Positions 1 through 9,683 of a DNA stretch of 64,000 nt are shown here, in pieces. How positions within the stretch are numbered: the stretch's first letter is position 1; every line of letters starts with the position of its first letter. The notes below the pieces were generated by a model that was not told the origin of the DNA, did not search any database, and saw only the letters and a list, made by a program, of their open reading frames with translations. Origin of the DNA: Neptuniibacter sp. CAU 1671 (GTDB lineage: Bacteria; Pseudomonadota; Gammaproteobacteria; Pseudomonadales; Balneatricaceae); NCBI RefSeq assembly GCF_029222905.1, contig NZ_JARHUE010000001.1:248001-312000 (forward strand), read 5' to 3'. Both the position numbers and the translations under genes were made by a program.

Positions 1-192
1 CTGGTCATCCTGATCAACGGCATAGCGATACAGAGACATCACCGCATCTTTCTGGGCTTTGGCCCACAAACCTTCACCACGGACGTAGGCGCGAACGCCG
101 TTCATCGCTTCAGATTGCAGACAACCCAGAAAAAAGACAAAAAAGCTCAGCGTCAGTAACATGACGACAATGAAGATAACTTTGCTACGCAT
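1..192 (-). CDS. N-terminal fragment of a membrane sensor/signalling protein (truncated by window edge)
   Basis: Reading leftward from ATG at 192 the frame is open to the window edge. The 64 visible residues have one strongly hydrophobic segment (about residues 4-24) followed by a polar, probably periplasmic stretch containing GVRAYVRGEGLWAKAQKDAV. That combination (short cytoplasmic start, one helix, a conserved GEGLW-KAQKDAV region) is what I associate with sensor domains of GGDEF/EAL proteins or sensor kinases in marine gammaproteobacteria, but the effector domain lies outside the window, so the activity is unknown. An in-frame ATG at 228 would add 12 residues. Neither start has a clear Shine-Dalgarno sequence. 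It is transcribed in the same direction as thrH and panD. Confidence 0.55.
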   Translation of the reverse strand, partial: MRSKVIFIVVMLLTLSFFVFFLGCLQSEAMNGVRAYVRGEGLWAKAQKDAVMSLYRYAVDQDDQ

Positions 193-330
193 GGTATTGG
201 CAGCAGAGGGGGATGGTACAAATGGCATATCCAGTTCAGCCCAAGCCTGGAATAGACCGGATCAGTCTACCCTGCATCGGACTGGACTGTCACCGGTTTG
301 CGACAGGAAATGGTTAAACGGATGTATAGA

Positions 331-362
331 TTCCGTTCCGAACAGAGCCGTCCGGAACGGAA
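331..362. repeat. Perfect 10-bp inverted repeat in the thrH 3' intergenic region
   Basis: TTCCGTTCCG (331-340) and CGGAACGGAA (353-362) are exact reverse complements around a 12-nt loop. It lies just past the thrH stop codon and upstream of the truncated signalling gene. There is no run of T on the leftward strand after it, so it is not a textbook intrinsic terminator. It could be a weak terminator of thrH or an operator. Confidence 0.6.
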
Positions 363-380
363 ACAGGATAAACCATGCCC

Positions 381-998
381 TTACAGGGACAGGTTACGGT
401 TACTGGCTTTGAGGAACTCCTGCTTCAGTTCAGCAAAGGTGTGTACCGCAGGGAACTGAGGGAATTCGGCAATCACATTATCAGGCGCGTGGAACAGAAT
501 GCCAGCTTCTGCCTGTTTCAGCATAGTTGTATCGTTGTAAGAATCACCGGCAGCAATCACCCGGTAGTTCAGCAGCTGGAATGCGCGCACCGACTGCCGT
601 TTAGGGTCACGCTGACGCAGGGTGTAATCGGTAATACGACCGTTTTCATCCACTTCAAGCTTGTGGCACAGCAGGGTTGGGAAACCCAGCTGACGCATCA
701 GCGGCTGAGCAAATTCGTAAAAAGTATCGGACAGAATCACCACCTGGAAACGCTCCCGCAGCCAGTTGATAAAGTCAGCAGCACCTTCCAGCGGAGACAG
801 TCGGCTGATGGTGTCCTGAATCTGCGGCAGGGTCAGGCCATGTTCATCCAGAATGCGCAGGCGTTGTTTCATCAGCACGTCGTAATCTGGAATATCCCGG
901 GTGGTCGCTTTCAGCTCTTCGATACCGGTTTCTTCTGCAAACGCAATCCAGATCTCAGGGATCAGTACCCCTTCCAGGTCAAGACAGGCTAATTCCAC
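381..998 (-). CDS. thrH: Bifunctional phosphoserine phosphatase/homoserine phosphotransferase ThrH
   Basis: A HAD-superfamily enzyme of 205 residues, the usual ThrH length. In Pseudomonas ThrH hydrolyses phosphoserine and can transfer the phosphate to homoserine, linking serine and threonine synthesis. The N-terminus has the HAD motif I nucleophile as D7-L-E9-G, followed by the ThrH-typical VLIPEIWIAFAEETGIEEL. Motif II serine (LSDTFYEF) and motif III/IV (AAGDSYNDTTML) follow. The start chosen is GTG at 998, because GAGGAG lies 7 nt upstream and the protein then begins like known ThrH. The frame is open further upstream to 1052, but that extension lacks homology. It sits downstream of panD on the same strand, separated by a terminator. 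Confidence 0.92.
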   Translation of the reverse strand: MELACLDLEGVLIPEIWIAFAEETGIEELKATTRDIPDYDVLMKQRLRILDEHGLTLPQIQDTISRLSPLEGAADFINWLRERFQVVILSDTFYEFAQPLMRQLGFPTLLCHKLEVDENGRITDYTLRQRDPKRQSVRAFQLLNYRVIAAGDSYNDTTMLKQAEAGILFHAPDNVIAEFPQFPAVHTFAELKQEFLKASNRNLSL

Positions 999-1146
999 AA
1001 CGATCTCCTCATGGTATTCATGTTTATGCACGTGGCGAAGTGTCCACGACACAGGATGCGCGCCAATTTACCCTTACCTGAGAAGGCTTGCAATGCCCTG
1101 TTCCAGATTCAGAAGCCAGCAGATTGATGCACCGGGGATATGCCAA

Positions 1147-1173
1147 TAAAAAAGCCACCCGAAGGTGGCTTGA
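1147..1173 (-). terminator. Intrinsic terminator after panD
   Basis: The 8-bp stem AAGCCACC/GGTGGCTT (1152-1159 with 1164-1171) has loop CGAA on the + strand. Read leftward it is followed by a run of six T. It lies 18 nt past the panD stop. Confidence 0.85.
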
Positions 1174-1190
1174 AAAACAAAGAGGAAAGC

Positions 1191-1625
1191 TTAAATATCT
1201 TTTGGCTGCACCGGAATAGCGCGTTTTACGCTGGTCAGCTCATTACGCTGGTGCAATTCTGCATCGGTTGCACCAATACCGCCATCCGATTTGGCGTTTT
1301 CGAAGTAGCAAAGCGTTGGCTGGAATTCAGCCGCTTCTTTTTCATCCAGTTGAACGTAGGCACAGACGATCAGCAGATCACCTTTGCTGGCTTTATGCGC
1401 AGCAGCACCATTCACGGAGATAATGCCGCTGTTCTCTTCAGCACGAATAGCATAAGTCGTGAAGCGCTTGCCATTATTGATGTTGTAGATGTGAATCATC
1501 TCGTATTCACGAATACCGGATGCATCCAGCAGTACACCATCAATCGCACAGGAGCCTTCATAGTGCAGTTCTGCGTGAGTTACCGTCACGCGATGCAGCT
1601 TGGCCTTCAGGAATGTCTGCAGCAT
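1191..1625 (-). CDS. panD: Aspartate 1-decarboxylase (pyruvoyl enzyme)
   Basis: PanD makes beta-alanine from aspartate for pantothenate and coenzyme A synthesis. The proenzyme cleaves itself between Gly24 and Ser25 (YEGSCAIDG is present) to form the pyruvoyl group. Other conserved parts are [16 protein letters not shown] at the start, the catalytic tyrosine region [22 protein letters not shown], and [12 protein letters not shown]. Start is ATG at 1625; an upstream in-frame extension to 1673 does not resemble PanD. At 144 residues it is longer than the usual about 126, because the C-terminal part carries an extra stretch ([18 protein letters not shown]) before the conserved KRAIPVQ end. It is the only pan gene here. 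A terminator follows it. Confidence 0.95.
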   Translation of the reverse strand: MLQTFLKAKLHRVTVTHAELHYEGSCAIDGVLLDASGIREYEMIHIYNINNGKRFTTYAIRAEENSGIISVNGAAAHKASKGDLLIVCAYVQLDEKEAAEFQPTLCYFENAKSDGGIGATDAELHQRNELTSVKRAIPVQPKDI

Positions 1626-2049
1626 ATTTAAAACCTGCGTTCTCTCAAACAGGCTGGAATAAACCAGCATCAATATTACCCTGCGATATCAAAGCATAAA
1701 GCAGGCCAGTTGAGGGCTAACTGAACTTTCAGTCAACGATCAGCCGGTGGCTGTTGCACCGCAACTTATCGGCCGCAACACCAAAATGTTTCAGTGTTAC
1801 TGACCGTAAAACATCTTTACGGCGACAAAGGGCGCACATTTTAACACCATTTATATAAAAATTAAGATTCCAGACACTATTCTTTTGGCCAAAGTTGCTG
1901 CGCTGCCGGTAGACGTCCGTTTTGCTAGCAAAATGAACGTTACTCATCCGATCTTGCATGAGCGTCACTGCACTCTTTAACTAATTGATTTAGAATAGCC
2001 GCCCTATTCTGCCCATATTCGGCACCGATCGACTGAACAGGACACAAGC
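1626..2049. other. Intergenic region between divergent panD and metH
   Basis: These 424 bp separate two divergent genes and must hold both promoters. I see a hairpin CCGTAAA/TTTACGG (1804-1810 with 1816-1822) and an AT-rich segment around 1840-1870. I looked for a SAH or cobalamin riboswitch and for MetJ or MetR boxes upstream of metH and could not support any. A leftward open frame of 79 codons (1729-1968) has no recognisable homology or ribosome binding site and I do not call it. Confidence 0.5.
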
Positions 2050-5000
2050 GTGACAGAACAGACCCTCAGCCAACAGCTTTCCAGTACCCTGAACCAACGT
2101 ATTATGATCCTTGATGGTGGAATGGGCACCATGATTCAGGAGCATAAACTGGAGGAAGCCGATTACCGGGGTGAGCGTTTTGCCGACTGGCAGAGCGAAG
2201 TCAAAGGCAACAACGACCTGCTGGTACTTACCCAACCCAAACTGATTCAGGATATTCACCGCGCCTATCTTGAAGCCGGTGCAGACATTGTTGAAACCAA
2301 TACCTTCAACGCCACCCGCATCGCCATGGTCGACTACCACATGGAGGAGATCAGCCGGGAGATCAATGTGGAAGCGGCGCGCATTGCGCGCGAAGTCTGT
2401 GATGAGTTCACGGCAAAAACACCTGACCGTCCCCGCTATGTGGCCGGAGTGCTGGGTCCAACCAACCGCACCTGCTCTATCTCTCCGGATGTAAACGACC
2501 CGGGCTACCGTAATGTCAGCTTTCAGGGTCTGGTGGATGCTTACACAGAATCACTGGACGGTCTGATTGAAGGTGGCAGCGATATCATCCTGATTGAAAC
2601 CATCTTTGATACGCTGAATGCGAAAGCGGCAATTTATGCAGTAGAAACCTATTTTGAAAACCATGATCTCCGTCTGCCGGTAATTATTTCTGGCACCATC
2701 ACGGATGCATCAGGCCGCACGCTGTCTGGCCAGACCACAGAAGCGTTCTGGAACTCCATCCGTCATGCCCGCCCGATTGCGGTGGGCCTGAACTGTGCTC
2801 TGGGCCCTAAAGAACTGCGTCAGTATGTGCAGGAGCTTTCCCGCATCTGCGAAACCTATGTCTCTGCACACCCCAATGCCGGTCTGCCCAATGCCTTTGG
2901 TGGTTACGACGAAACCCCGGCACAGATGGCTAAAGAGATCGGTGAATGGGCGCAGTCCGGTTTTCTCAACATTATTGGCGGCTGCTGTGGCACTACGCCT
3001 GCCCATATCAAGGCCATTCGGGAAGCGGTAGAGATACACCCTGCCCGCCCGCTGCCAAACATCAAGCCTGAGTGTCGTCTTGCCGGACTTGAACCGCTGA
3101 ACATTGGTGAAGACACCCTGTTCGTCAACGTGGGCGAACGCACCAACGTCACCGGATCTGCTGCCTTTAAGCGGTTAATTAAAGAAGGGGATTATGAAAC
3201 CGCCCTGGATGTGGCCCGCCAACAGGTAGAAAACGGCGCCCAGATCATCGACATCAACATGGATGAAGGCATGCTGGATGCCCATGCTGCGATGGCGAGA
3301 TTCCTCAATCTGATTGCCTCCGAACCGGACATCGCCCGGGTACCGGTGATGATTGACTCGTCAAAATGGGATGTGCTTGAGATCGGACTGCAATGCATAC
3401 AGGGTAAAGGGGTGGTGAACTCCATCAGCCTGAAAGAAGGCGAAGAAAAATTTATCGACCAGGCGCGCACTATCCGTCGTTACGGCGCCGCCGTGGTGGT
3501 CATGGCCTTTGATGAATCAGGTCAGGCGGACACCTATCAGCGCAAGATAGAGATCTGTGAACGCTCCTACCGGGTACTGGTCGACAAGGTGGGTTTCCCG
3601 CCGGAAGACATCATTTTTGACCCGAACATCTTTGCGGTAGCAACGGGCATAGAAGAACACAACAACTATGCCATGGACTTCATCAACGCCACCGGCTGGA
3701 TCAAGCAAAACCTGCCTCATGCCAAGATCTCCGGCGGCGTATCCAATGTTTCCTTCTCGTTCCGCGGCAACAACCCGGTCCGAGAAGCGATCCACTGTGT
3801 ATTCCTTTACCATGCCATAAAGCAGGGTATGGACATGGGTATCGTCAACGCCGGTCAGCTGGCGATCTATGACGACCTGCCGGAAGAGCTGCGCGAAGCG
3901 GTTGAAGATGTCATCCAGAACCGCCGTGATGATGCCACTGAACGTCTGCTCGACATCGCCGAAAAATACCGTGGTGATGGTTCCCAGGCCGATGAAAAAC
4001 AGGCTCAGGAGTGGCGCAGCTGGGACGTCAACAAACGTCTGGGACACGCGCTGGTCAAAGGGATCACCGAATTCATTGAAGAAGACACTGAAGAAGCCCG
4101 TCAGAACCATGACCGACCGCTGCAGGTGATTGAAGGTCCGCTGATGGACGGCATGTCTATCGTCGGCGACCTGTTTGGCGCGGGTAAAATGTTCCTGCCT
4201 CAGGTAGTGAAATCCGCCCGTGTAATGAAAAAAGCTGTTGCCTATCTGATGCCGTACATCGAGGCCGAGAAAGATGAAAACAGCAAAGCCAATGGTAAGG
4301 TGGTACTGGCAACGGTTAAGGGTGACGTACACGATATCGGTAAAAACATTGTCGGTGTGGTGCTGCAGTGTAATAACTATGAGATCGTTGATCTGGGCGT
4401 TATGGTGTCGGCTGAAACCATCCTCAGAACCGCACGTGAAACCAATGCCGATATCATCGGTCTGTCCGGCCTGATCACCCCTTCGCTTGATGAGATGGTG
4501 CATGTTGCCAAAGAGATGGAGCGGCAGGGCTTTGATATCCCGCTGCTGATTGGTGGTGCCACCACCTCCAAGGCACATACGGCGGTTAAAATTGAACCGG
4601 CCTACAAACGCGATCAGGTGGTGCATGTCACCAACGCTTCGCGAGCTGTGAATGTAGTCTCCGCACTGCTCGGCTCAAAGAAAGATTCATATATCAAAGA
4701 GATACAGGAAGATTATCAGGCTGTACGTGAACGTCATGCCGCTCGTATGAATGATAAGCGCCGGGTCAGTCTGCAGGCAGCACGCGAAAATCGTTACAAC
4801 ATCGACTGGGATCAGTACACCCCACCGGTGCCGAAAAAGCCTGGCATTCATGTCTTTGATGATATTCCGCTGGACGAGATCCTGCCTTACATTGACTGGA
4901 CACCCTTCTTCCACTCATGGGAACTGGCCGGACGTTATCCACGCATCCTGACCGATGAGATCATCGGCGAAGAAGCTACCCGCCTGTTCAATGATGCACA

Positions 5001-5751
5001 GGCCATGCTGAAAGATCTGGTGGATAAAAAATTGCTGCAGGCCAAAGCCGTCATCGGCCTGTTCCCGGCCAACAGTGTCGATGCAGATGATATTCAACTT
5101 TACACCGATGAAAGCCGTACTGAAGTGCTGGAAACCCTGCACCACCTGCGCCAGCAAACTGAAAAGGTCGAAGGCAAAGCGCATCTTTCTCTGGCCGACT
5201 TTGTCGCGCCTAAAGAAAGTGGCAAGGCTGACTATCTTGGCGCCTTTGCGGTCACCGCCGGCCATGGTTGTGACGAACTGGTAGCAGAATACGAAGCCGA
5301 CCATGATGACTACAATGCCATCATGGTCAAAGCACTGGCCGACCGGTTTGCCGAAGGACTTGCAGAGCTGATGCATGACCGGGTGCGTCGTGACTACTGG
5401 GGTTATGCAGCGGAAGAATCGCTCAGCAACGATGACCTGATTGCAGAGAAATATCAGGGTATCCGCCCTGCGCCCGGTTATCCGGCCTGTCCTGAACACA
5501 CCGAAAAAGGTTTGCTCTGGCAACTGCTGGATGTTGAAAATAACGTCGATATGACCCTCACCGATGCCTACGCCATGCTGCCGACCGCAGCGGTGAGTGG
5601 CTGGTATTTCAGTCACCCTGAATCACAATATTTTGGCGTCGCCAAAATTGGTGAAGATCAGGTGGAAAGTTATGCCAAACGTAAAGGCTGGGAAAAAGCC
5701 GAAGCAGAACGCTGGCTGGCCCCCAATCTGGGTTATGAACCCGAAGAATAA
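2050..5751 (+). CDS. metH: Cobalamin-dependent methionine synthase
   Basis: MetH transfers a methyl group from methyltetrahydrofolate through cobalamin to homocysteine. All four modules are present in 1233 residues. The homocysteine domain carries zinc-ligand cysteines C249 (GLNCALG), C312 and C313 (GGCCGTTP). The pterin domain starts with [13 protein letters not shown]. The cobalamin domain has D759-V-H761-D-I-G764, with His761 as the lower cobalt ligand. The C-terminal S-adenosylmethionine reactivation domain contains R1139-PAPGY. Start is GTG at 2050 with AGGA 8-11 nt upstream; the window has no better start. The gene stands alone, with a strong terminator at 5757. The organism therefore needs or makes cobalamin, although a MetE may exist elsewhere. 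Confidence 0.97.
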   Translation: MTEQTLSQQLSSTLNQRIMILDGGMGTMIQEHKLEEADYRGERFADWQSEVKGNNDLLVLTQPKLIQDIHRAYLEAGADIVETNTFNATRIAMVDYHMEEISREINVEAARIAREVCDEFTAKTPDRPRYVAGVLGPTNRTCSISPDVNDPGYRNVSFQGLVDAYTESLDGLIEGGSDIILIETIFDTLNAKAAIYAVETYFENHDLRLPVIISGTITDASGRTLSGQTTEAFWNSIRHARPIAVGLNCALGPKELRQYVQELSRICETYVSAHPNAGLPNAFGGYDETPAQMAKEIGEWAQSGFLNIIGGCCGTTPAHIKAIREAVEIHPARPLPNIKPECRLAGLEPLNIGEDTLFVNVGERTNVTGSAAFKRLIKEGDYETALDVARQQVENGAQIIDINMDEGMLDAHAAMARFLNLIASEPDIARVPVMIDSSKWDVLEIGLQCIQGKGVVNSISLKEGEEKFIDQARTIRRYGAAVVVMAFDESGQADTYQRKIEICERSYRVLVDKVGFPPEDIIFDPNIFAVATGIEEHNNYAMDFINATGWIKQNLPHAKISGGVSNVSFSFRGNNPVREAIHCVFLYHAIKQGMDMGIVNAGQLAIYDDLPEELREAVEDVIQNRRDDATERLLDIAEKYRGDGSQADEKQAQEWRSWDVNKRLGHALVKGITEFIEEDTEEARQNHDRPLQVIEGPLMDGMSIVGDLFGAGKMFLPQVVKSARVMKKAVAYLMPYIEAEKDENSKANGKVVLATVKGDVHDIGKNIVGVVLQCNNYEIVDLGVMVSAETILRTARETNADIIGLSGLITPSLDEMVHVAKEMERQGFDIPLLIGGATTSKAHTAVKIEPAYKRDQVVHVTNASRAVNVVSALLGSKKDSYIKEIQEDYQAVRERHAARMNDKRRVSLQAARENRYNIDWDQYTPPVPKKPGIHVFDDIPLDEILPYIDWTPFFHSWELAGRYPRILTDEIIGEEATRLFNDAQAMLKDLVDKKLLQAKAVIGLFPANSVDADDIQLYTDESRTEVLETLHHLRQQTEKVEGKAHLSLADFVAPKESGKADYLGAFAVTAGHGCDELVAEYEADHDDYNAIMVKALADRFAEGLAELMHDRVRRDYWGYAAEESLSNDDLIAEKYQGIRPAPGYPACPEHTEKGLLWQLLDVENNVDMTLTDAYAMLPTAAVSGWYFSHPESQYFGVAKIGEDQVESYAKRKGWEKAEAERWLAPNLGYEPEE

Positions 5752-5756
5752 CCAAC

Positions 5757-5784
5757 ACGCCCGTCTATGACGGGCGTTTTTTTT
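5757..5784 (+). terminator. Intrinsic terminator after metH
   Basis: The 8-bp stem ACGCCCGT/ACGGGCGT (5757-5764 with 5770-5777) is followed by eight T (5777-5784). It begins 6 nt after the metH stop. Confidence 0.93.
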
Positions 5785-5826
5785 GAGTCAGTGCGTATAC
5801 TGAGGGAATCAACGGAGGATTTACCT

Positions 5827-6582
5827 ATGCAACGTCGTATTTTTGCCCTGTGCTTTTTGAGTATCTCTCTGGTAACAGCTCACACACAGGCTGGCTGGAA
5901 AGATCTGGTCACGGACCTGAAAGAAAGCAGTGAACAATATCTGCAAAAATCAGACACAACCTCGACCAGTACCCAGCTTGATCTGAATACAATGATTGCC
6001 GGTCTGAAAGAAGCATTGCAGGTGGGCAGCCAGCGGGTTGTCGAAAACGTCAGCGCCCCCGGTGGCTATCTTAACAACCCGGATATTCGTATTCCCCTGC
6101 CCCCCAGCATCGAAAAAGTCTCCGGCATCCTGAAAAAGTACGGTCTGAAGGATCAGGTCAATCAGTTTGAAGAAAGCATCAACCGAGCAGCAGAAAACGC
6201 AGCGCCGCAGGCCACTGAGCTGCTGGTGAACGCGGTCAAGGAAATGAGCTTTGAAGATGCGAAAAAGATCTATCAGGGCGCGGATAATGCCGCCACTGAA
6301 TATTTTGAAAAACACACCCGGGACCAACTGCAGCAGCTATTTAAACCGAAGGTCAACGACTCACTGCAACAGGTGGGTGCAACCCGTTATTACTCGCAAC
6401 TGGCGGGCAAGGCCAAAGACCTGCCCTATGTGGGCGATCAGGTGAACGTCGATCTGGACAGCTACGTGACCGATCAGGCGCTGGATGGCCTGTTTACCAT
6501 GCTCGCAGTGGAAGAGAAAAAGATCAGAGAAAACCCGGCTGCCCGCACCACTGAATTACTAAAACAGGTCTTTGGACAATAA
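5827..6582 (+). CDS. Exported DUF4197 family protein
   Basis: 251 residues with a signal peptide (MQRRIFALCFLSISLVTAHTQ, likely cut after an A-x-A-like site near residues 19-21). The rest matches what I know of DUF4197: GLKEALQVGSQR, a VSAPGGYLNNPDIRIPLP segment, repeated helical stretches (INRAAENAAPQA, MSFEDAKKIYQG) and the LDGLFTMLAVEEKKIRENP end. Function is unknown; the family is exported and mostly alpha-helical. Start is ATG 5827, with GGAGG 8-12 nt upstream, rather than an ATG at 5767 that falls inside the metH terminator. The next gene starts 14 nt after this stop, so the two are probably co-transcribed. Confidence 0.85.
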   Translation: MQRRIFALCFLSISLVTAHTQAGWKDLVTDLKESSEQYLQKSDTTSTSTQLDLNTMIAGLKEALQVGSQRVVENVSAPGGYLNNPDIRIPLPPSIEKVSGILKKYGLKDQVNQFEESINRAAENAAPQATELLVNAVKEMSFEDAKKIYQGADNAATEYFEKHTRDQLQQLFKPKVNDSLQQVGATRYYSQLAGKAKDLPYVGDQVNVDLDSYVTDQALDGLFTMLAVEEKKIRENPAARTTELLKQVFGQ

Positions 6583-6595
6583 TAGGAGCAAACGT

Positions 6596-7150
6596 ATGCC
6601 AACTGCGCTGATTGTCATCGCAGACGGTGTTGAAGAGATTGAAGCCGTCACCCAGATTGACCTGCTGCGCCGCGCCGGGATCAAGGTAACCGTTGCCGCA
6701 CCAATTTCAAAAACGGTCTGCTGCTCACGCGGTGTGATACTGGTAGCTGATACCCATCTGGATGAGATCACCGATCAATGTTTTGACCTGATCAGTCTGC
6801 CCGGCGGCATGCCCGGCGCGGAACATCTGCGGGACAGTCACAACCTGATCCAGATGCTAAAAAAACAGCAGCAGGCAAACCGCTGGATCGGCGCAATCTG
6901 CGCCAGTCCCGCAGTTGCCCTGCTACCCCACGGTTTGCTGAATGGCTATCAGGCCACCTGCTATCCCAGTTTCCAGCCCCTGCTGGCACAGGCACCCCAC
7001 TGCCATTTGATTGATCAACCGGTCGTCTGTGACAAAAACCTCATTACCAGCCAGGGCCCCGGTACAGCACTTGAGTTTTCACTAACCCTGGTAGAAGTAC
7101 TTTGTGGCAAACAGCAACGTGACTCTGTCGCGGCGGCTCTACTGGTTTAG
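6596..7150 (+). CDS. yajL: DJ-1/PfpI family protein, YajL-like
   Basis: 184 residues of the DJ-1 superfamily. Family members act as redox-sensitive chaperones or deglycases; the exact reaction is debated. The nucleophile elbow is AICASPA with C102. The acidic partner is in DGVEEIEAV (residues 10-18), and PGGMPGAEHLRD and QGPGTALEFSLTLVE are further family motifs. It aligns with E. coli YajL over its whole length. Start is ATG 6596 with AGGAG 8 nt upstream; the open frame extends a little further back but without a ribosome binding site. It follows the DUF4197 gene closely. A regulator gene converges from the other side. Confidence 0.85.
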   Translation: MPTALIVIADGVEEIEAVTQIDLLRRAGIKVTVAAPISKTVCCSRGVILVADTHLDEITDQCFDLISLPGGMPGAEHLRDSHNLIQMLKKQQQANRWIGAICASPAVALLPHGLLNGYQATCYPSFQPLLAQAPHCHLIDQPVVCDKNLITSQGPGTALEFSLTLVEVLCGKQQRDSVAAALLV

Positions 7151-7205
7151 CTTTCAGACACGCCATCAGGCCACAGGGATAGTCTTATTCCATAGGGTTT
7201 CAATA

Positions 7206-8093
7206 TCAGTTTGCTACTGACATCTGTCTCAGCTGATTGATATCCCTTAACGGTGGCGCACCAAACTGACGGCTGTAATCCCGGCTGAACTGAGACGGGC
7301 TTTCATAGCCGACCTTATAACCGGCGCTGGATGCATCCAGCCGATCCATCAGCATCAGGCGACGGGCTTCCTGTAACCGTAACTGCTTCTGAAACTGCAG
7401 CGGACTGAGCGCTGTCATGGAACGGAAATGATGATGGAAGGTAGAGCTACTCATACCTGCCCGCGCAGCCAGATCATCCACACGCAGGGTCTGGGTAAAG
7501 TTTGACTGCATCCATTCAATTGCCCGGGCCAGTTGCTGGCTCTGACTGCCCGTGGAGGCGATCTGGCGTAATCGGGTACCCTGCTCGCCAATCAACAGAC
7601 GATAGGCAATTTCACGCTGGATCAGCGGTGCCAGTATCGGAATATCCTTTTCATCATCCAGCAGGTTAACCAGACGCTGAAACGCGCTGATTAACTCGGG
7701 TGTGGTTTTACCCGTAGCCATACCCCGTCCGGCCTGTTTAACCCGTGGGCTTGGCAGGTGGCTATCCACCATTAACTGGGAGACTTCCCGCAGATCAAGC
7801 TTCAGTGCCAGTCCAAGACAGGGCTGTTCCGGCGTCGCCTGACTCACCTGCCACATAGTCGGCAGATGTACCGAGGTCATCAGATAGTGGTTAACATCAT
7901 AAACAAAGGAATCATCACCCAGCGTGACCCGTTTAGCGCCTTGCACCACCAAACAGATACTCGGCTCATACATCCCGATCACTGGCTCTGTAGGCTGGTC
8001 CTGCCGGAACAGCTTAAGACCCTCTATAGGGGTCTGATAAGGGTCACCATGGGTTGTCCATTGGGCAATACTTCGTTGTAAATCCTGAAGCAT
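7206..8093 (-). CDS. AraC family transcriptional regulator (AraC_N type)
   Basis: 295 residues. The N-terminal half (about 20-170) resembles the AraC_N domain, with MYEPSICLVVQGAKRV and YLMTSVHLPTMWQV. The C-terminal 100 residues form the double helix-turn-helix: RVDDLAARAGMSSSTFHHHF, then GYKVGYESPSQFSRDYSRQFG. Start is ATG 8093, preceded by AAGGAGG. It is divergent from the efflux genes at 8505, a common position for a local regulator, so it may control that pump; this is inference only. The N-terminal domain probably senses a small ligand that cannot be read from sequence. Confidence 0.88.
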   Translation of the reverse strand: MLQDLQRSIAQWTTHGDPYQTPIEGLKLFRQDQPTEPVIGMYEPSICLVVQGAKRVTLGDDSFVYDVNHYLMTSVHLPTMWQVSQATPEQPCLGLALKLDLREVSQLMVDSHLPSPRVKQAGRGMATGKTTPELISAFQRLVNLLDDEKDIPILAPLIQREIAYRLLIGEQGTRLRQIASTGSQSQQLARAIEWMQSNFTQTLRVDDLAARAGMSSSTFHHHFRSMTALSPLQFQKQLRLQEARRLMLMDRLDASSAGYKVGYESPSQFSRDYSRQFGAPPLRDINQLRQMSVAN

Positions 8094-8504
8094 AAACCCT
8101 CCTTAATTCTCTTTATAAGTTGCAAGCCGAATGAATGACTGGTGCCACAGGAACAACGCTCTGTTTACCGCATCAAACCAATCGACGGCACCATAGCATA
8201 GCTTCGTGGGCCTGCCTCTCATTCTGACGGAGTTTCGGAGGAATAGGCAATTATTAAACAGGAATGTTTTAGCAGCGTTATGTTATCTGGCGTTAGAGTT
8301 TGATAATGGCAGCATTGCCATCTGAGCAAATTCAGGTTATTGACCGGATACATAGCGTTGGCACCCACTCAGGATCACTCTGTCAGTATCGACAGGAAAC
8401 GACAATCACCGGTCCTTGGTATAACCCTGCAAAAAGCATCAGATGATTGTTCCTATTGCTGAAGAAAACCGATGCCCTCAAATGGCGTGAAGGAAGCAAC
8501 AACC
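8094..8504. other. Divergent regulatory region between the AraC-type regulator and the efflux operon
   Basis: These 411 bp hold no convincing gene. The motif ACAGGAA occurs three times on the same strand, at 8147-8153, 8258-8264 and 8392-8398. AraC proteins often bind direct repeats, but these copies are 111 and 134 bp apart and the heptamer is short, so this may be chance. I could not pick a convincing -35/-10 pair for either gene. Confidence 0.4.
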
Positions 8505-9680
8505 ATGAAAAAACGTCTATTGATTCCCGCCCTGCTCGTTGTGATAGCAGCGACGGTTCTGTTTACACTGAGCTTTAAGGCACAGACAGACACTGCAGCG
8601 CAGGTTACCAAACCGGTCATGGAAGTTACGACCCTGCAGCTTGAACCCCAGCAGATCACGCGGCGTCACTCACTGCCGGGCAGGGTTACCGCGTTACGTC
8701 AGGCGGATGTCCGGCCACAGGTCGATGGCATCATCACCCAGCGTCTGTTCGATGAAGGCACTGAAGTCACAAAGGGACAACAGCTCTATCAGATTGATCC
8801 AACCCGTTACAAAGCTGAATTGAGTAGTGCCCTTGCCGATCAGCGCAGCGCCGAGGCCAACCTCAAAACTGTTGAAGCCCGCAGCAAACGCTACGGCGAA
8901 CTGCTGAAAAAGAACGCCATCAGCCGTCAGGATTACGATGACGCTGTCGCCGGTTTGGATCAGGCCAAAGCGGCCGTTGTTGTTGCCAAAGCCAAGGTCG
9001 AACTGGCCCAGATCAATCTGGATTACACCAAGGTGTACGCCCCGATCAGCGGACGTATCAGCCGCTCTTACGTGACAGAAGGCGCACTGGTAACAGCTAA
9101 CCAATCACAGGAACTTGCGACCATCACGGTGCTTAATCCCGTCTATGTGGATATGCAGCAATCCGCCGGCAATCAGGCCGTGGTTGAACTGCGCACAGAA
9201 CTGATGCGCGATATCAGTATGCCTGTACATCTGTTGCTGGAGCGTGATAACAGCGCCAGCGCCTATGCTCACCCGGGGGTACTGAAGTTTTCTGAAGTCA
9301 CCATGGATCAGTCAACCGGTTCCACCACGCTGCGTGCAGAGATGCCCAATCCGGAAGGGTACCTGATGCCGGGTATGTTTGTGCACGCCACCCTCGAACT
9401 GGGCAAACAGGACGCATTACTGGTGCCTCAGCGAGCCACGGCCCGCACACCGCAGGGCAAACTCAAAGTCTGGACGGTGGACAGCGAAAACCGGGCACAA
9501 TCGCGCATTATTCAGGCTGAAACACCCTATCAGGATAACTGGATCGTCACAGAGGGGCTGCAAGCTGGCGATACACTGGTCATTACGGGCTACCAGAAAC
9601 TCCAGGAGGGCCAGCAGGTCGGCACCATCACCTGGGAAGACAGCTCCACCAGCACTCTGGCCGACACGAAGGGGAACTAA
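8505..9680 (+). CDS. RND efflux periplasmic adaptor (AcrA/MexA family)
   Basis: 391 residues. A single N-terminal hydrophobic segment (about 4-22) has no lipobox cysteine, so it is probably anchored by a transmembrane helix or cleaved. The split lipoyl/biotinyl domain is seen in VRPQVDGIITQRLFDEGTEVTKGQ and YAPISGRISRSYVTEGALV, with a long helical hairpin between (about 105-180). Beta-barrel and membrane-proximal domains follow (LMPGMFVHATLELG, LLVPQRAT). It links the inner-membrane pump to an outer-membrane channel. Start is ATG 8505 with AGGAAG upstream. It is followed 3 nt after its stop by the RND pump; no TolC-type gene is present, so the outer-membrane channel must come from elsewhere. 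Confidence 0.93.
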   Translation: MKKRLLIPALLVVIAATVLFTLSFKAQTDTAAQVTKPVMEVTTLQLEPQQITRRHSLPGRVTALRQADVRPQVDGIITQRLFDEGTEVTKGQQLYQIDPTRYKAELSSALADQRSAEANLKTVEARSKRYGELLKKNAISRQDYDDAVAGLDQAKAAVVVAKAKVELAQINLDYTKVYAPISGRISRSYVTEGALVTANQSQELATITVLNPVYVDMQQSAGNQAVVELRTELMRDISMPVHLLLERDNSASAYAHPGVLKFSEVTMDQSTGSTTLRAEMPNPEGYLMPGMFVHATLELGKQDALLVPQRATARTPQGKLKVWTVDSENRAQSRIIQAETPYQDNWIVTEGLQAGDTLVITGYQKLQEGQQVGTITWEDSSTSTLADTKGN

Positions 9681-9683
9681 AGC

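Noticed and set aside
1729-1968. Leftward 79-codon open frame between panD and metH
   Set aside because: No recognisable homology, no ribosome binding site, unusual composition. It occupies a divergent promoter region.
1626-2049. Possible SAH or cobalamin riboswitch upstream of metH
   Set aside because: I could not find the conserved core sequences of either class, nor convincing MetJ or MetR boxes.
3517-4626. 369-codon antisense frame inside metH
   Set aside because: Shadow of the metH reading frame; translation looks like no protein family and metH is intact.
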